Positions 38,201 to 47,522 of a DNA stretch of 64,000 nucleotides are shown one piece after another. The notes beneath the pieces were generated by a model. The model saw only the letters and a program-made list of their open reading frames with translations, was not told where the DNA came from and did no database searches. Made by a program: the position numbers and the translations under genes. Source of the stretch: JAEXOD01 sp963667875. Its GTDB lineage: Bacteria; Bacteroidota; Ignavibacteria; Ignavibacteriales; Melioribacteraceae. Positions within the stretch are counted from its first letter, which is position 1. Every line of letters begins with the position of its first letter. The DNA lies in assembly GCA_963667875.2 (NCBI GenBank), contig CAXXGC010000002.1, forward strand, positions 1 through 64,000, read 5' to 3'.

Positions 38201-39130
38201 ATGACAATTAACCATATTTTATTAAGTGTAAATTCAATAACCAAACAGTTTGCAAATATTTCAGCTGTAAATAATTTGTCATTTTCAATTGGCAGAGGTG
38301 AAATATTTGCATTGTTAGGTCCAAACGGAGCAGGAAAAACAACTACAGTTAGAATGTTGATGGATATTATTAAACCGGATACAGGAAGTATAGAATATTT
38401 TTTTCCTAATAATGATATTTGTAAATCATCCCGACTTGGTTATCTGCCCGAAGAACGAGGATTATATCAGGATATACCACTAATTAAATCGTTAATTTAT
38501 CTTGGTGTTATCCGGGGTATGCACAAATCCACCGCAAAAGAAAGTGCTGAAAATTGGTTAAAAAAATTGGATTTGTTTGATAGAAGAAATGATAAATTAA
38601 GTGCTTTGTCAAAAGGTAATCAGCAAAAAATTCAGTTTATCTCATCAATATTACATAATCCCTCATTTGCAATTTTAGACGAACCATTTTCGGGATTTGA
38701 CCCTATTAATCAGGAAATATTCATTTCTATTATTAAAGAAATGGCCCAAAATGGAACAACAATTTTATTAAGCGCACATCAAATGCATTTAGTTGAAAAA
38801 ATTGCTGATAATGTGCTTTTATTAAACAACGGCAAAACTATAACATATGGAACTGTGGAGAGTATAAAAAAAGATTTTTCGGCCGAAGAAATAATTTTTA
38901 TTAAAACAACTGTTAAACCTGAGATAGACTTTTTATTAAATAATAACTCTGTTAAATCTATAGAGCTGATTAATAATAATGAAATAAAAATAATAATAAA
39001 AAAACAATCCTCGCTGTCCGGTTTACTTTCAAAACTATCTTCAAATTTCGAAATTACATCTATCAAATCCGAAAATATTTCGCTGCACGATATATTTATT
39101 GAACTTGTAAAAAAAGCCCAAGAGGAATAA
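38201..39130 (+). CDS. ABC transporter ATP-binding protein (NatA-like)
   Basis: 309 residues. Walker A LGPNGAGKTTT, Q-loop region LGYLPEERGLYQ, signature ALSKGNQQKIQF (SGGQ replaced by SKGNQ, usual in this subfamily), Walker B FAILDEPFSGFDP and H-loop LLSAHQMHLVE. A ~90-residue C-terminal extension is typical of NatA-like proteins (DUF4162). It ends immediately before the permease gene and should form a complex with it. Substrate unknown; relatives export Na+, peptides or antibiotics. Confidence 0.9.
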   Translation: MTINHILLSVNSITKQFANISAVNNLSFSIGRGEIFALLGPNGAGKTTTVRMLMDIIKPDTGSIEYFFPNNDICKSSRLGYLPEERGLYQDIPLIKSLIYLGVIRGMHKSTAKESAENWLKKLDLFDRRNDKLSALSKGNQQKIQFISSILHNPSFAILDEPFSGFDPINQEIFISIIKEMAQNGTTILLSAHQMHLVEKIADNVLLLNNGKTITYGTVESIKKDFSAEEIIFIKTTVKPEIDFLLNNNSVKSIELINNNEIKIIIKKQSSLSGLLSKLSSNFEITSIKSENISLHDIFIELVKKAQEE

Positions 39131-40327
39131 ATGTTTAATAAAGAACATACTAAATTAGTTTTTGAAGTAACAAAATGGGAATTTTTACGCTGGTTCAAAA
39201 TAAAAGAACACTTAATAACAATATTGGTATCTGCTGTTTTAAGTTTGGTGTTTTTTGGCGGAAAAACTTTAGTAAACAAATTTACCGATTCCAAAATAAA
39301 CATTGTTTATTATAATAATTCAAATATTGATTTTAGATTTAATAAAAATGAAAATTTAAAAATAAAAAAAGTAAAAACTCCAATTGAAGTTGAAAAGAAA
39401 TTACTTAAACAGAAAAAATTAGACGGAATTTTGGTAATCAATTCAATTGATAGCTGCCAACTTTTTGTAAATAAAAAATCTGTTTGGATTAATGAATTGG
39501 AAAGCTTAATTTCCAAAACCCGTACACAATTAAAAATTAAAGAAGCAAATATTCCCCCCGAAAAAATTAATGATATTTTTAAGCTGCCAATAATATCTTA
39601 TATTTATACTGATATTACCAAAACATCAAGTTCTGCCGGTGACAAGATAATGGCCGGTATTTTTATCGGGTTAATGCTGGTTGGAATCTTTTTAGGTCTT
39701 GCGTATCAATTTGTAGCAATTACAGGTGAAAAGCAGCTGCGAATAACTGAAGTAATTGTTTCCGCAATTTCGCCGCAAACTTGGATAGATGGTAAAATTA
39801 TCGGAATATCTTTATTATCAATAACCTTAATGGCAACATACGCATTAAGCTCAATTGTTTTTGTATCAATTTCCTTGTTTTTTGGCAGCGGTTGGAGTTT
39901 TCCATTATCAATAACTAATCCGGTTTTAATTGTAACATTATTTACGGTTTCAATGCTGGGATTTTTATTTTGGAATACTTTTTTTTCAGCTATTGCCGCC
40001 ACAATAAACGATCCTAATACTTCTGCACGCGGTTCGCTTATTATGGTACCCCTTATTCCTATTGTAATAGCGTTTATGGCTTTTAAGAATCCCGATTCTT
40101 TTATAATGACATTATTATCAATATTCCCGTTAACTTCTCCGCCAATTTTAGCAGTTCGTTTAGTACTATCGGATGTACCGGTTTACCAAACAATACTTGC
40201 TATAGTTTTATTATTGTTATCAATTTATTATTTACGAAAAGCAGCCGGAAAGATATTTGAAGTTTCAATACTTATGTACGGTAAAGAATTATCGTGGAAA
40301 GAAATTTCGCGATGGATTAAAAATTAA
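39131..40327 (+). CDS. ABC-2 type permease (NatB-like)
   Basis: 398 residues with one N-terminal membrane helix, a ~120-residue extracytoplasmic domain (INIVYYNNSNIDFRF ...) and five C-terminal helices starting IFIGLMLVGIFLGLAYQFVA. The segment TGEKQLRITEVIVSAISPQT is the cytoplasmic coupling motif of the NatB/ABC-2 class. Start follows the ATPase stop without a gap, so translation is coupled. Partner of the preceding ATPase. Confidence 0.88.
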   Translation: MFNKEHTKLVFEVTKWEFLRWFKIKEHLITILVSAVLSLVFFGGKTLVNKFTDSKINIVYYNNSNIDFRFNKNENLKIKKVKTPIEVEKKLLKQKKLDGILVINSIDSCQLFVNKKSVWINELESLISKTRTQLKIKEANIPPEKINDIFKLPIISYIYTDITKTSSSAGDKIMAGIFIGLMLVGIFLGLAYQFVAITGEKQLRITEVIVSAISPQTWIDGKIIGISLLSITLMATYALSSIVFVSISLFFGSGWSFPLSITNPVLIVTLFTVSMLGFLFWNTFFSAIAATINDPNTSARGSLIMVPLIPIVIAFMAFKNPDSFIMTLLSIFPLTSPPILAVRLVLSDVPVYQTILAIVLLLLSIYYLRKAAGKIFEVSILMYGKELSWKEISRWIKN

Positions 40328-40337
40328 AATTTTTACA

Positions 40338-40979
40338 CTACACGCACAAATAATTCATCATAAAATGCGAAAAACATCCGCCTAAAATAAATACATGAAA
40401 TATTTCGTGAAAACCTAATATACCCGGAATTGGATCCGGTTTTTTAAGCGCGTAAATAATTGCACCAACCGTATAAAATACTCCGCCAATACAAAACCAA
40501 ATAATCCCCTGTATACTTATTGCTTGGAAAATTGGATAAATTGCTATCATAACAACCCACCCCATTAATAAATAAATTGCCGTGTATAATTTTCTGGGTG
40601 CATTCAACCAAAATAATTTCATAAAAAAACCGGCCAAAGTTGTTAACCATACAACAGCAATAACAGAATAACCAAGAGTACCCTTTAATATTATTGAACA
40701 AATTGGCGTATACGATGCCGCTATAAATACAAATATCATAATGTGGTCTATTTTTCTTATTACCTCAAGCTTTTTTCCTTCTAAAGGCAGCCAATGATAT
40801 AAAGTACTGAACAAAAACAAAAAAAACATTGAAACACCGTAAATTGTAAATGTTATTTTGTGTGTTTCTGTTAATGGCATTCCCTGACGTGTAAGCAAAA
40901 GATTTAATGCGGTTATTGCAAATAAAACGCCTATAAAGTGTGTAAACCCATTCATAGGTTCACGTAATTTTGAAAACAT
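40338..40979 (-). CDS. hemolysin III / PAQR family membrane protein
   Basis: 213 residues, seven helices. Conserved family residues: EPMNGFTHFIGV at the start, FLFSTLYHWLP (first His), and FHEIFHVFILGGCFSHF (H-x3-H) near the end, the zinc-binding set of PAQR/YqfA proteins. Members influence membrane lipid homeostasis, probably as hydrolases; hemolytic activity was seen only on overexpression in some species. Its 3' end lies 10 bases from the convergent permease gene. Confidence 0.9.
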   Translation of the reverse strand: MFSKLREPMNGFTHFIGVLFAITALNLLLTRQGMPLTETHKITFTIYGVSMFFLFLFSTLYHWLPLEGKKLEVIRKIDHIMIFVFIAASYTPICSIILKGTLGYSVIAVVWLTTLAGFFMKLFWLNAPRKLYTAIYLLMGWVVMIAIYPIFQAISIQGIIWFCIGGVFYTVGAIIYALKKPDPIPGILGFHEIFHVFILGGCFSHFMMNYLCV

Positions 40980-41163
40980 TATTTAATACTCACTAATTAT
41001 TGTATTACAAAGATAAGGACAATGTTTTACAATTGCCAGAATCAAAAATTCAAAACAATATATTTATTGTCCCTATTTATAAAAATAAGTTGATTTAGAT
41101 AGTGATTAAGTATACTTTGATGATTGATAAATAAAATTTAATTATTCTATTTTAAGGAATATT

Positions 41164-41640
41164 TTGGAAAACATTTCGATTTTTGTGGATGTGCAAAACA
41201 TATATTATACTTGCAAGGAAAAGTATAATGCTACTTTTAATTATAAAACATTTATGCAAAAAGTTTTGCAAAACAATAATTTAGTTAAAGCAATAGCTTA
41301 CGCAATTGATAAGGGTGATGTAAAACAAAAACAATTTCAAAAAACTTTGGAAAGTTTTGGCTTTGAGGTTAAACTAAAACCTTATATACAAAGGGGTGAC
41401 GGCTCCACAAAAGGAGATTGGGATGTTGGTATTACTATTGACATACTTGAATATGCAAAAGGATGTGATAAAATATTTTTACTTTCTGGGGATGGTGATT
41501 TTGAATTACTGGTAAAAAAAATAATAACCGATTATGATGTCAAAGTTGAATCGTATGGAGTACCCGGATTAACAGCTGATAATTTAATTAAATCCGTTAC
41601 CAATTTTACACCAATAACAAAAGATATGTTATTGTTTTAA
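41164..41640 (+). CDS. NYN domain (PIN-like) protein
   Basis: 158 residues from TTG 41164 with AAGGA five bases before. The motifs of the LabA/DUF88 NYN family are present: ISIFVDVQNIYYTC (first Asp), KGDWDVGITIDILEY and KIFLLSGDGDFELLVKKI (SGDxDF). The acidic set suggests a metal-dependent RNase of the PIN-like fold; members act in RNA turnover. No close neighbour suggests a target. Confidence 0.85.
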   Translation: MENISIFVDVQNIYYTCKEKYNATFNYKTFMQKVLQNNNLVKAIAYAIDKGDVKQKQFQKTLESFGFEVKLKPYIQRGDGSTKGDWDVGITIDILEYAKGCDKIFLLSGDGDFELLVKKIITDYDVKVESYGVPGLTADNLIKSVTNFTPITKDMLLF

Positions 41641-41819
41641 TTATTCCTAAAACATTTAACCTGTTGTACAAAATTTTATTGAATATTCGCCTTTCGTTTA
41701 TTGAAGCTGAAAATTAATATTTGCAGATATTAGAAGGTTATCTCAATTTAAACATATCTGTTATATGCCCTAAATTTTAATTTAATAATAAGCAAAATTT
41801 TCTATCCAAATTGGAAATT

Positions 41820-41837
41820 TTGTGATTTAAATCACAA
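41820..41837. promoter_or_regulatory. Crp/Fnr-type operator, distal site
   Basis: TTGTGATTTAAATCACAA is a perfect 18-base palindrome with the TGTGA...TCACA form of Crp/Fnr-family sites. It lies about 112 bases before the predicted transcription start of the arylsulfotransferase gene. Confidence 0.6.
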
Positions 41838-41890
41838 GTCAATTATTCTCACCCTCACTTATTCATTTTAAATGTATTATACCAAATAAT

Positions 41891-41906
41891 TTGATTTAAA
41901 TCACAT
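41891..41906. promoter_or_regulatory. Crp/Fnr-type operator, proximal site
   Basis: TTGATTTAAATCACAT; core TGATTTAAATCA is centred at 41897.5, about 42 bases before the start predicted from TATATTTG at 41927-41934. That is the position of a class II activator site. No TTTG -33 element is seen, which fits activator dependence. Confidence 0.6.
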
Positions 41907-41926
41907 AACATTTAATAATGAATATT

Positions 41927-41934
41927 TATATTTG
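41927..41934 (+). promoter_or_regulatory. -7 promoter element TATATTTG
   Basis: Matches the Bacteroidota TAnnTTTG consensus; predicted start near 41940, giving a ~50-base leader before ATG 41991. Confidence 0.55.
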
Positions 41935-41990
41935 TAGATTCATAATATTTAAATCCAAATTTTGATTAATATTTTTTTAACGAGAACAGT

Positions 41991-43436
41991 ATGAAAAAAG
42001 CAGTAATTTTAGCAATTTTACTTATTTTCCAAACTATTTTGTTTTGTCAAACAACAACTCCTGCCGATTCTCTTCCTTCTGATTTCCCGGAAATTCATAT
42101 TAAAGTAAACAATAATCCAACTCCCGGTACATTTTATTTTAGTAATTTCCCTTTATCTACTGGTACTGAAAATGTTCCTTATTTAATTAAAATGGGAAAT
42201 GATGGCACTATTAAAGGTTATAAAAAACTTAATGCCCCTATAAATACAGATTTTAAACTTAATGAAAACGGATTATTAACCTATTACGATGTTGGGAAAG
42301 CAGCTTTTTACGCAATGGATAAAAATTTTGCCATAGTAGATAGTTTTAGGGCTATCAGCGGATGGTTAACGGACGAACACGAATTACGGTTTTTACCTAA
42401 CGGTGGTTACATGTTATTTGGAACGCAGGCTAAAGTGATTGATATGAGCCAGATGATAGCAGGCGGAAAACGAAATGCTGTTGTTACTTTTTGTTCAATT
42501 CAGGAATTTGACGCAAACAAAAACTTAGTTTTTATTTGGAAAACTGAAGATCATTTTGACATTACTCACTCGGTTGGAATTGATTTGACAATGCCTTACA
42601 TCGATTATGCACATTGCAATGCAATAGAAATTGATACCGATGGAAATATATTATTATCAACACGTCATTTTGATGAAATAACAAAAATTAATAGAACTAC
42701 CGGCAATATTATTTGGAGAATGGGCGGAAAAGAATGTGTTAATAATCAGTTCACATTTGAAAACGATACTTATCTGGGTTTTTTTGGCTTTTCACATCAG
42801 CATGCGTTAAGGAAACTTGCTAATGGTAATATTACCTTATATGATAACGGTAACATGAAAAATCCACAATATTCAAGAGCAGTTGAATACAGTATAAATG
42901 AACAAACTTTTATTGTAAAAAAAGTATGGGAGTATAGAAATAATCCCGATTATTTTGGTTCTGCCATGGGATATGTTCAACGTCTTCCTAACAATAATAC
43001 TGTAATTTGCTGGGGAGCGTGTGACTCGGCAATAATAACAGAAGTCACTTACGATAAACAAAAAGTTTTTGAAATGAAAATGGGAGAAGGTATTTTAAGC
43101 TACAGAGCTTATAAATTTGATGATTCATTATCAAGCGTAAATTCTGAGATTACTAATAATTGTAATTTTGAACTATCACAAAATTATCCCAATCCTTTTA
43201 ATCCGATAACAACAATTAATTATAATATCAATAAAGCCGGAAATGTATCCATTATTGTTTATAATATGTTAGGCCAAACTGTTGGTACATTGGTAAATGG
43301 TTATAAAAATGAAGGTAGTTATCAAGTCCAGTTCAATTCGGAAAACATCAGTGGCGGATTACCAAGCGGAGTATATCTGTACAGAATGACTGCAAATAAT
43401 AATTCCCAAGTAAAAAAACTTATTCTGTTAAAATAG
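41991..43436 (+). CDS. arylsulfotransferase-like (ASST) T9SS protein
   Basis: 481 residues. Signal peptide (ILAILLIFQTILFCQ), then an ASST-type beta-propeller: VPYLIKMGNDGTIKGYKKLN, HCNAIEIDTDGNILLSTRHF, INRTTGNIIWRMGGKE and FGFSHQHALRKLANGNITLY. The histidines in 'AHCNAIE' and 'SHQHA' fit family catalytic positions. The end is a T9SS type A domain with the variant core NYNINKAGNVSIIVYNMLGQ. ASST enzymes move sulfate between phenolic compounds. The two Crp/Fnr-type sites upstream point to control by oxygen, nitrosative or cAMP-type signals. Confidence 0.82.
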   Translation: MKKAVILAILLIFQTILFCQTTTPADSLPSDFPEIHIKVNNNPTPGTFYFSNFPLSTGTENVPYLIKMGNDGTIKGYKKLNAPINTDFKLNENGLLTYYDVGKAAFYAMDKNFAIVDSFRAISGWLTDEHELRFLPNGGYMLFGTQAKVIDMSQMIAGGKRNAVVTFCSIQEFDANKNLVFIWKTEDHFDITHSVGIDLTMPYIDYAHCNAIEIDTDGNILLSTRHFDEITKINRTTGNIIWRMGGKECVNNQFTFENDTYLGFFGFSHQHALRKLANGNITLYDNGNMKNPQYSRAVEYSINEQTFIVKKVWEYRNNPDYFGSAMGYVQRLPNNNTVICWGACDSAIITEVTYDKQKVFEMKMGEGILSYRAYKFDDSLSSVNSEITNNCNFELSQNYPNPFNPITTINYNINKAGNVSIIVYNMLGQTVGTLVNGYKNEGSYQVQFNSENISGGLPSGVYLYRMTANNNSQVKKLILLK

Positions 43437-43758
43437 ATTTTAGAAAAGCTCTAACCTACAATAACATTGCAATAATAATTAATTGTAAAAAAATATTTAT
43501 TCTCCTCAAATTAATTTAATTTATTTACTTATTCCCCCTATTTATACAAATATTATTAAATAATCTATTAAATGGATTATTTTAATCTTGATATTTGCTT
43601 GAGGAATTATTTATTTTAATAGAGTCGAATTAGTTAAATTTCATTATTCAGAAATGAGTTTTGCAAAATTTGTGTTAAATAGTGAAAAACTTTTATGATG
43701 TTTATTCTTTGCTTAAATAATAAGCATATTTATAAATTTATTTAGAAGATCAACCAAA

Positions 43759-45405
43759 ATGAAAAACTTTAGGATTTTAACTATTGCAATACTACTGACA
43801 ATTATGTTTCAGCGAATAACTTTATGCCAAGAATTTGAATGGGCAAATGTAATAACAGGATCTGTAGGTGGAAATTCAATTGTAACAGATAATAACGGAA
43901 ATAGTTATATTACCGGATATTTCTATTCACAAGCTAATTTTGGAAATACAATAATTCACGGATATGGATCAAATGATATTTTTATTGCCAAATACGATGT
44001 ATCCGGAAATTTTTTATGGGCTAAAAATGCCGGGAGTTCATCATTTAATGGTGATGTAGGAGTGGATATTTGTTTTGATTCGGAAGGAAATATTTTATTA
44101 ACCGGTTTCTTTTCAGGTATTGCCACCTTCGATGCCATTACAATAACCGGTACAGGATCAACAAATGCGTTTGTTGCAAAGTATGACATTTCGGGCAATT
44201 GCTTATGGGCAAAAGCGGCTTCAACCCCCGATGGAGGCGGCAGTAGAGGCATTTCAGCTGATTCAAACGGAAACAGTTACATAATTGGTGATTTTTGGGG
44301 AACCATTGATTTTGGTTCAATATCGCTGACAAGTATTGGGATATTGGATGTTTTTATTGCAAAATATGACAATAACGGAAATCTAGTATGGGCTAAACAA
44401 GTGGGAGGTGTTAAATCGGAATACGGTTTTGGGATTTCAGTAAACAATAGCGGAGAATTTTTTATAACAGGTACTTTTGAAAATTCGGTTACTTTTGGTT
44501 CAATAACCATTACTAATGATAATAATTTATATACATTTATAGCTAAATATGATAATTCCGGAAATTGTATTTGGGCTAAAGCTGTGGGGGGTTCTCCATC
44601 CGATGTAGCTGCTGATTTAAATGGCAACAGTTATTTGACCGGAAATTTTTATAGCTCCGCCACTTTTGATAATATTGTGTTAACAAGTTCAGGGAACTGT
44701 GATTCATTTGTAGCGAAATTTGATAATAACGGGAATTGTATTTGGGCTAAAAATGCCGGAGGTACAAATAGTACTAACGATGCAGTTTATAACGGAGAAA
44801 TTACTATTGATAATGAGGGAAACAGTTATACAGTCGGTTATTATTCGGGGACAATAAAATTCGCTCCTTATTCCATTACTGCGCGTGGAATTACTGATAT
44901 ATTTGTTGTTAAATATAATAATGCCGGTGACTGTTTGTGGGTTAATTCCGCCGGCGGGAGATATATTGATAGTGGAAATGGTATTTTTGTAACACAAAAC
45001 GGTTATCTAACTGCAACCGGCCAGTATGGAGAACATCCTTATTTTGGAGCCATATTTTTTGATAGCTGGGGTGCTTTTATTACTAAAATATCTACTGCTT
45101 CAGGAGTTGAAGAAACATCACTACAACCTGAAAACAATATGTTATATCAAAACTACCCCAATCCATTTAACCCTTCAACAACAATTAATTATAATATTAA
45201 TAAAGCAGGAAATGTATCCATTATTGTTTATAATATGTTAGGTGAAGCTATTGGTACTTTAGTAAATGAATATAAAAATGCAGGCAGTTATCAGATACAA
45301 TTTAATTCGGAACATGTTAACGGCGGGTTGCCAAGCGGAGTATATTTATATCGAATGCAACTAGATAATTATTCTGAAGTGAAAAAATTTACATTATTAA
45401 AATAA
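43759..45405 (+). CDS. SBBP-type beta-propeller T9SS protein
   Basis: 548 residues. A signal peptide is followed by about eight repeats of ~50 residues of the form 'DxxGNxYxTGxFxGxxxFGxxxxxxxGxxDxFxAKYDxxGNxLWAK', the SBBP/beta-propeller repeat (examples: DNNGNSYITGYFYSQANFGN, SDVAADLNGNSYLTGNFYSS). It ends with a T9SS type A domain of the same variant as the arylsulfotransferase gene (NYNINKAGNVSIIVYNMLGE). Likely surface-displayed with a binding or structural role. The 43437-43758 gap before it is AT-rich and I see nothing certain in it. Confidence 0.82.
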   Translation: MKNFRILTIAILLTIMFQRITLCQEFEWANVITGSVGGNSIVTDNNGNSYITGYFYSQANFGNTIIHGYGSNDIFIAKYDVSGNFLWAKNAGSSSFNGDVGVDICFDSEGNILLTGFFSGIATFDAITITGTGSTNAFVAKYDISGNCLWAKAASTPDGGGSRGISADSNGNSYIIGDFWGTIDFGSISLTSIGILDVFIAKYDNNGNLVWAKQVGGVKSEYGFGISVNNSGEFFITGTFENSVTFGSITITNDNNLYTFIAKYDNSGNCIWAKAVGGSPSDVAADLNGNSYLTGNFYSSATFDNIVLTSSGNCDSFVAKFDNNGNCIWAKNAGGTNSTNDAVYNGEITIDNEGNSYTVGYYSGTIKFAPYSITARGITDIFVVKYNNAGDCLWVNSAGGRYIDSGNGIFVTQNGYLTATGQYGEHPYFGAIFFDSWGAFITKISTASGVEETSLQPENNMLYQNYPNPFNPSTTINYNINKAGNVSIIVYNMLGEAIGTLVNEYKNAGSYQIQFNSEHVNGGLPSGVYLYRMQLDNYSEVKKFTLLK

Positions 45406-45423
45406 ACACTTTGGGTAAGAACT

Positions 45424-45467
45424 AAAAAGGCGTTAAGAAACTTATATTTCATAACGCCTTTATTTTT
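45424..45467. terminator. bidirectional terminator between convergent genes
   Basis: AAAGGCGTTA / TAACGCCTTT stem with A-rich and T-rich flanks on both sides, serving the propeller gene (+) and rubrerythrin (-). Confidence 0.8.
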
Positions 45468-45481
45468 ATATGCAAAATAAA

Positions 45482-45979
45482 TTATAATTTTACAAAATTA
45501 GCAGCAGGATTATTGCAAATTGGACATTTTCCCGTTGGTTCGCCAAATTCAATAAATCCGCATATTGGACATAAATAGATATCACTTACATCTAAATCTT
45601 TTCCTTCTTTAACAGCAGCAAGTGCTCTTGCATATAATTCGGCATGAACTGCTTCTGCTTCAACAGCAAATTTAAACATTCTTTTAGCTTTATGGTCTTC
45701 TTTAACTGCTTGTTCCAACATTGGAGGATACATTTGTTCAAATTCGTATGTTTCTCCCGAAATTGCAGCTTCTAAATTTTCGGCTGTACTTCCAACACCA
45801 TCAAGTGCTTTAAAATGTCCTTCAGCATGTATTCTTTCAGCTTCGGCTGTTGTGTTAAATAATTTCGCAATATTTACAAATCCTTCTTGTTCAGCTTTTT
45901 TTGCAAATGCACGATATTTTTGATTTGCTTGACTTTCGCCGGCAAAAGCTGTTTTTAAATTATCTTGGGTTGTAGGCAT
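45482..45979 (-). CDS. rubrerythrin
   Basis: 165 residues. The ferritin-like diiron domain carries KTAFAGESQANQKYRAFAKK, ERIHAEGHFKAL and EAEAVHAELYARAL (metal Glu/His). A C-terminal rubredoxin knuckle has CPICGFIEFGEPTGKCPICN. A clear CGGAGAA site precedes the ATG. Rubrerythrins reduce hydrogen peroxide in anaerobes and microaerophiles, drawing electrons from rubredoxin or NADH. Standard length, intact. Confidence 0.96.
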   Translation of the reverse strand: MPTTQDNLKTAFAGESQANQKYRAFAKKAEQEGFVNIAKLFNTTAEAERIHAEGHFKALDGVGSTAENLEAAISGETYEFEQMYPPMLEQAVKEDHKAKRMFKFAVEAEAVHAELYARALAAVKEGKDLDVSDIYLCPICGFIEFGEPTGKCPICNNPAANFVKL

Positions 45980-46068
45980 AATTTTCTCCGTTCTGTTACA
46001 TAATAATAATACATTTGTCTCTTAATATTGCAAAAAAGTGTATAAAAGTCAAGATAAAGCAGTCGGTA

Positions 46069-47391
46069 GCGTACTAGTTATCGGTTGCTTTTTTGGGTAA
46101 AATTAAAGAATTTTTTAACCAATCATTGGATTTCAATTTTACCGAACAAAGTTCTAAAGGAGATAATCCATTGCACTTCCTTCTATTACCTCTACAATCA
46201 GTATATGCTCTAAATCTTATATAATTAATATACAAAATTAAATAATTAAAAGCTGTGTTGGCTGTCTGGAAGCCTTCAATGGTTTTTAATCTTCTTTCAA
46301 TCTGTTTGTTTAGATTTTCAGCTCGATTATTTGTTTTTTGTATCGTGCTATCTTTTTGATGAGTTAATAAGTTTTTAATATGCCTGTCAATAAATTCTAT
46401 TAACTTAGGATACTTTTGCCCATACCCCTCCTTTATATTTAACATAATTAATTCGCTGTCCTTTGAATTTGTAGAATAAAACAAGCTTTTAACTATATCA
46501 CGGGTCTTTTTTTTCTCCGTGTATGATTCTATTAATTCTTTATTCTGCTGAACTAAATCACCTAATGCTTTTTTTTGCTTGAAATATTCCCTAATTACAG
46601 GCCTATATTCTATTATTACTTCCACAGCAGCTAATGCATGTTTAATACATTTTTGGTACAATACTTTTTCACCATATACTTTTGCTACTGATTTTATAAG
46701 CATTATATCAAGATCAGTGGTTATTGATTTTGCCGGATACTTTAGAACTTCTTTTATAAATAAGAAAAAGTCATCATATTTGTTTTGTCCGGCTTCTCCC
46801 CAAATTAATTCGTAATGGACAACATCTCCACTGCTATCAATGGCTACTAAAGTTAAACATTTCTTACCATGTATGCTTATATATTTATCATCTATCGTTA
46901 AGTTTCCTTCCCAACTTGGTGAAAAATCTGATTTTATTCCCAAACTTGATTTCGCCTGTTCGGCTATTTCATTTACAATTTCACATACTTTACTTGGAGT
47001 AGTATTTATAGAGAATTTTTCTCTGATCCGTTTTGAAATCACTCGACAACTCATTCGTTCTTCAAAATGCATTCGGGCTATTTCGATTTTTACCTGAAAA
47101 CTATATCTTTGTTTTTTTTCATCTCTTTTGCTGAATGTTTTCCCACATTCATTGCACTTGTACCGTTTTACCTTGCGTACCGTTTTTCTATGGAAGTTTA
47201 TTGGTACAATTTCCCTATGACCGTTCTTTTTTGTACTCAAACTATTACAATAAATACAACGCATTTTTCGCCTTTTTTCTGGTTGCATTCCCCGTTTTCT
47301 CGAATTTAGTGAGTGCGCAAACTTACTAAATTCTGTATCTTATTGCTACATAATATTTTATAGCTGTTTTAGCAACCGATAAGTAGTACGC
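46069..47391 (-). mobile_element. insertion sequence with MULE-like transposase
   Basis: Inverted ends GCGTACTAGTTATCGGTTGC (46069-46088) and, at 47372-47391, the complement of GCGTACTACTTATCGGTTGC, 19 of 20 matching. They bracket one transposase gene whose stop lies inside the left end. A direct GCAGTC occurs outside each end (46059-46064, 47398-47403) but at unequal distances (4 and 6 bases), so a target duplication is not certain. Inserted between rubrerythrin and the THUMP methyltransferase. Confidence 0.8.
46074..47288 (-). CDS. transposase, zinc ribbon plus MULE/DDE domain
   Basis: 404 residues. N-terminal zinc ribbon (CIYCNSLSTKKNG ... YKCNECGKTFSKR), a helix-turn-helix-like part (ARMHFEERMSCRVISKRIRE), then a DDE core: NLTIDDKYISIHGKKCLTLV (first Asp), SITTDLDIMLIKSVAKVYGE (second Asp) and the late NRAENLNKQIERRLKTIEGF with the probable Glu. 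This build is that of IS elements with MULE-type transposases; I do not assign an IS family. Apparently intact. Confidence 0.8.
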   Translation of the reverse strand: MQPEKRRKMRCIYCNSLSTKKNGHREIVPINFHRKTVRKVKRYKCNECGKTFSKRDEKKQRYSFQVKIEIARMHFEERMSCRVISKRIREKFSINTTPSKVCEIVNEIAEQAKSSLGIKSDFSPSWEGNLTIDDKYISIHGKKCLTLVAIDSSGDVVHYELIWGEAGQNKYDDFFLFIKEVLKYPAKSITTDLDIMLIKSVAKVYGEKVLYQKCIKHALAAVEVIIEYRPVIREYFKQKKALGDLVQQNKELIESYTEKKKTRDIVKSLFYSTNSKDSELIMLNIKEGYGQKYPKLIEFIDRHIKNLLTHQKDSTIQKTNNRAENLNKQIERRLKTIEGFQTANTAFNYLILYINYIRFRAYTDCRGNRRKCNGLSPLELCSVKLKSNDWLKNSLILPKKATDN

Positions 47392-47522
47392 TTAGAAGCA
47401 GTCTAAAATTCAGTTCTATACCCTCATCAAAATCAATAAAACAAATATTTCTATTACAAGTAAAAAAGAATTATTATCTTTATTTTACAATTTTTTAAAT
47501 TTTAACCATAAACTACCATATT

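Noticed and set aside
43437..43758. Regulatory RNA or small gene before the propeller gene
   Set aside because: Only AT-rich sequence without a stable hairpin or plausible frame was found.
46059..47403. GCAGTC as target duplication of the MULE-type IS
   Set aside because: It lies 4 bases from one end and 6 from the other, so the fit is not exact; kept only as a remark.
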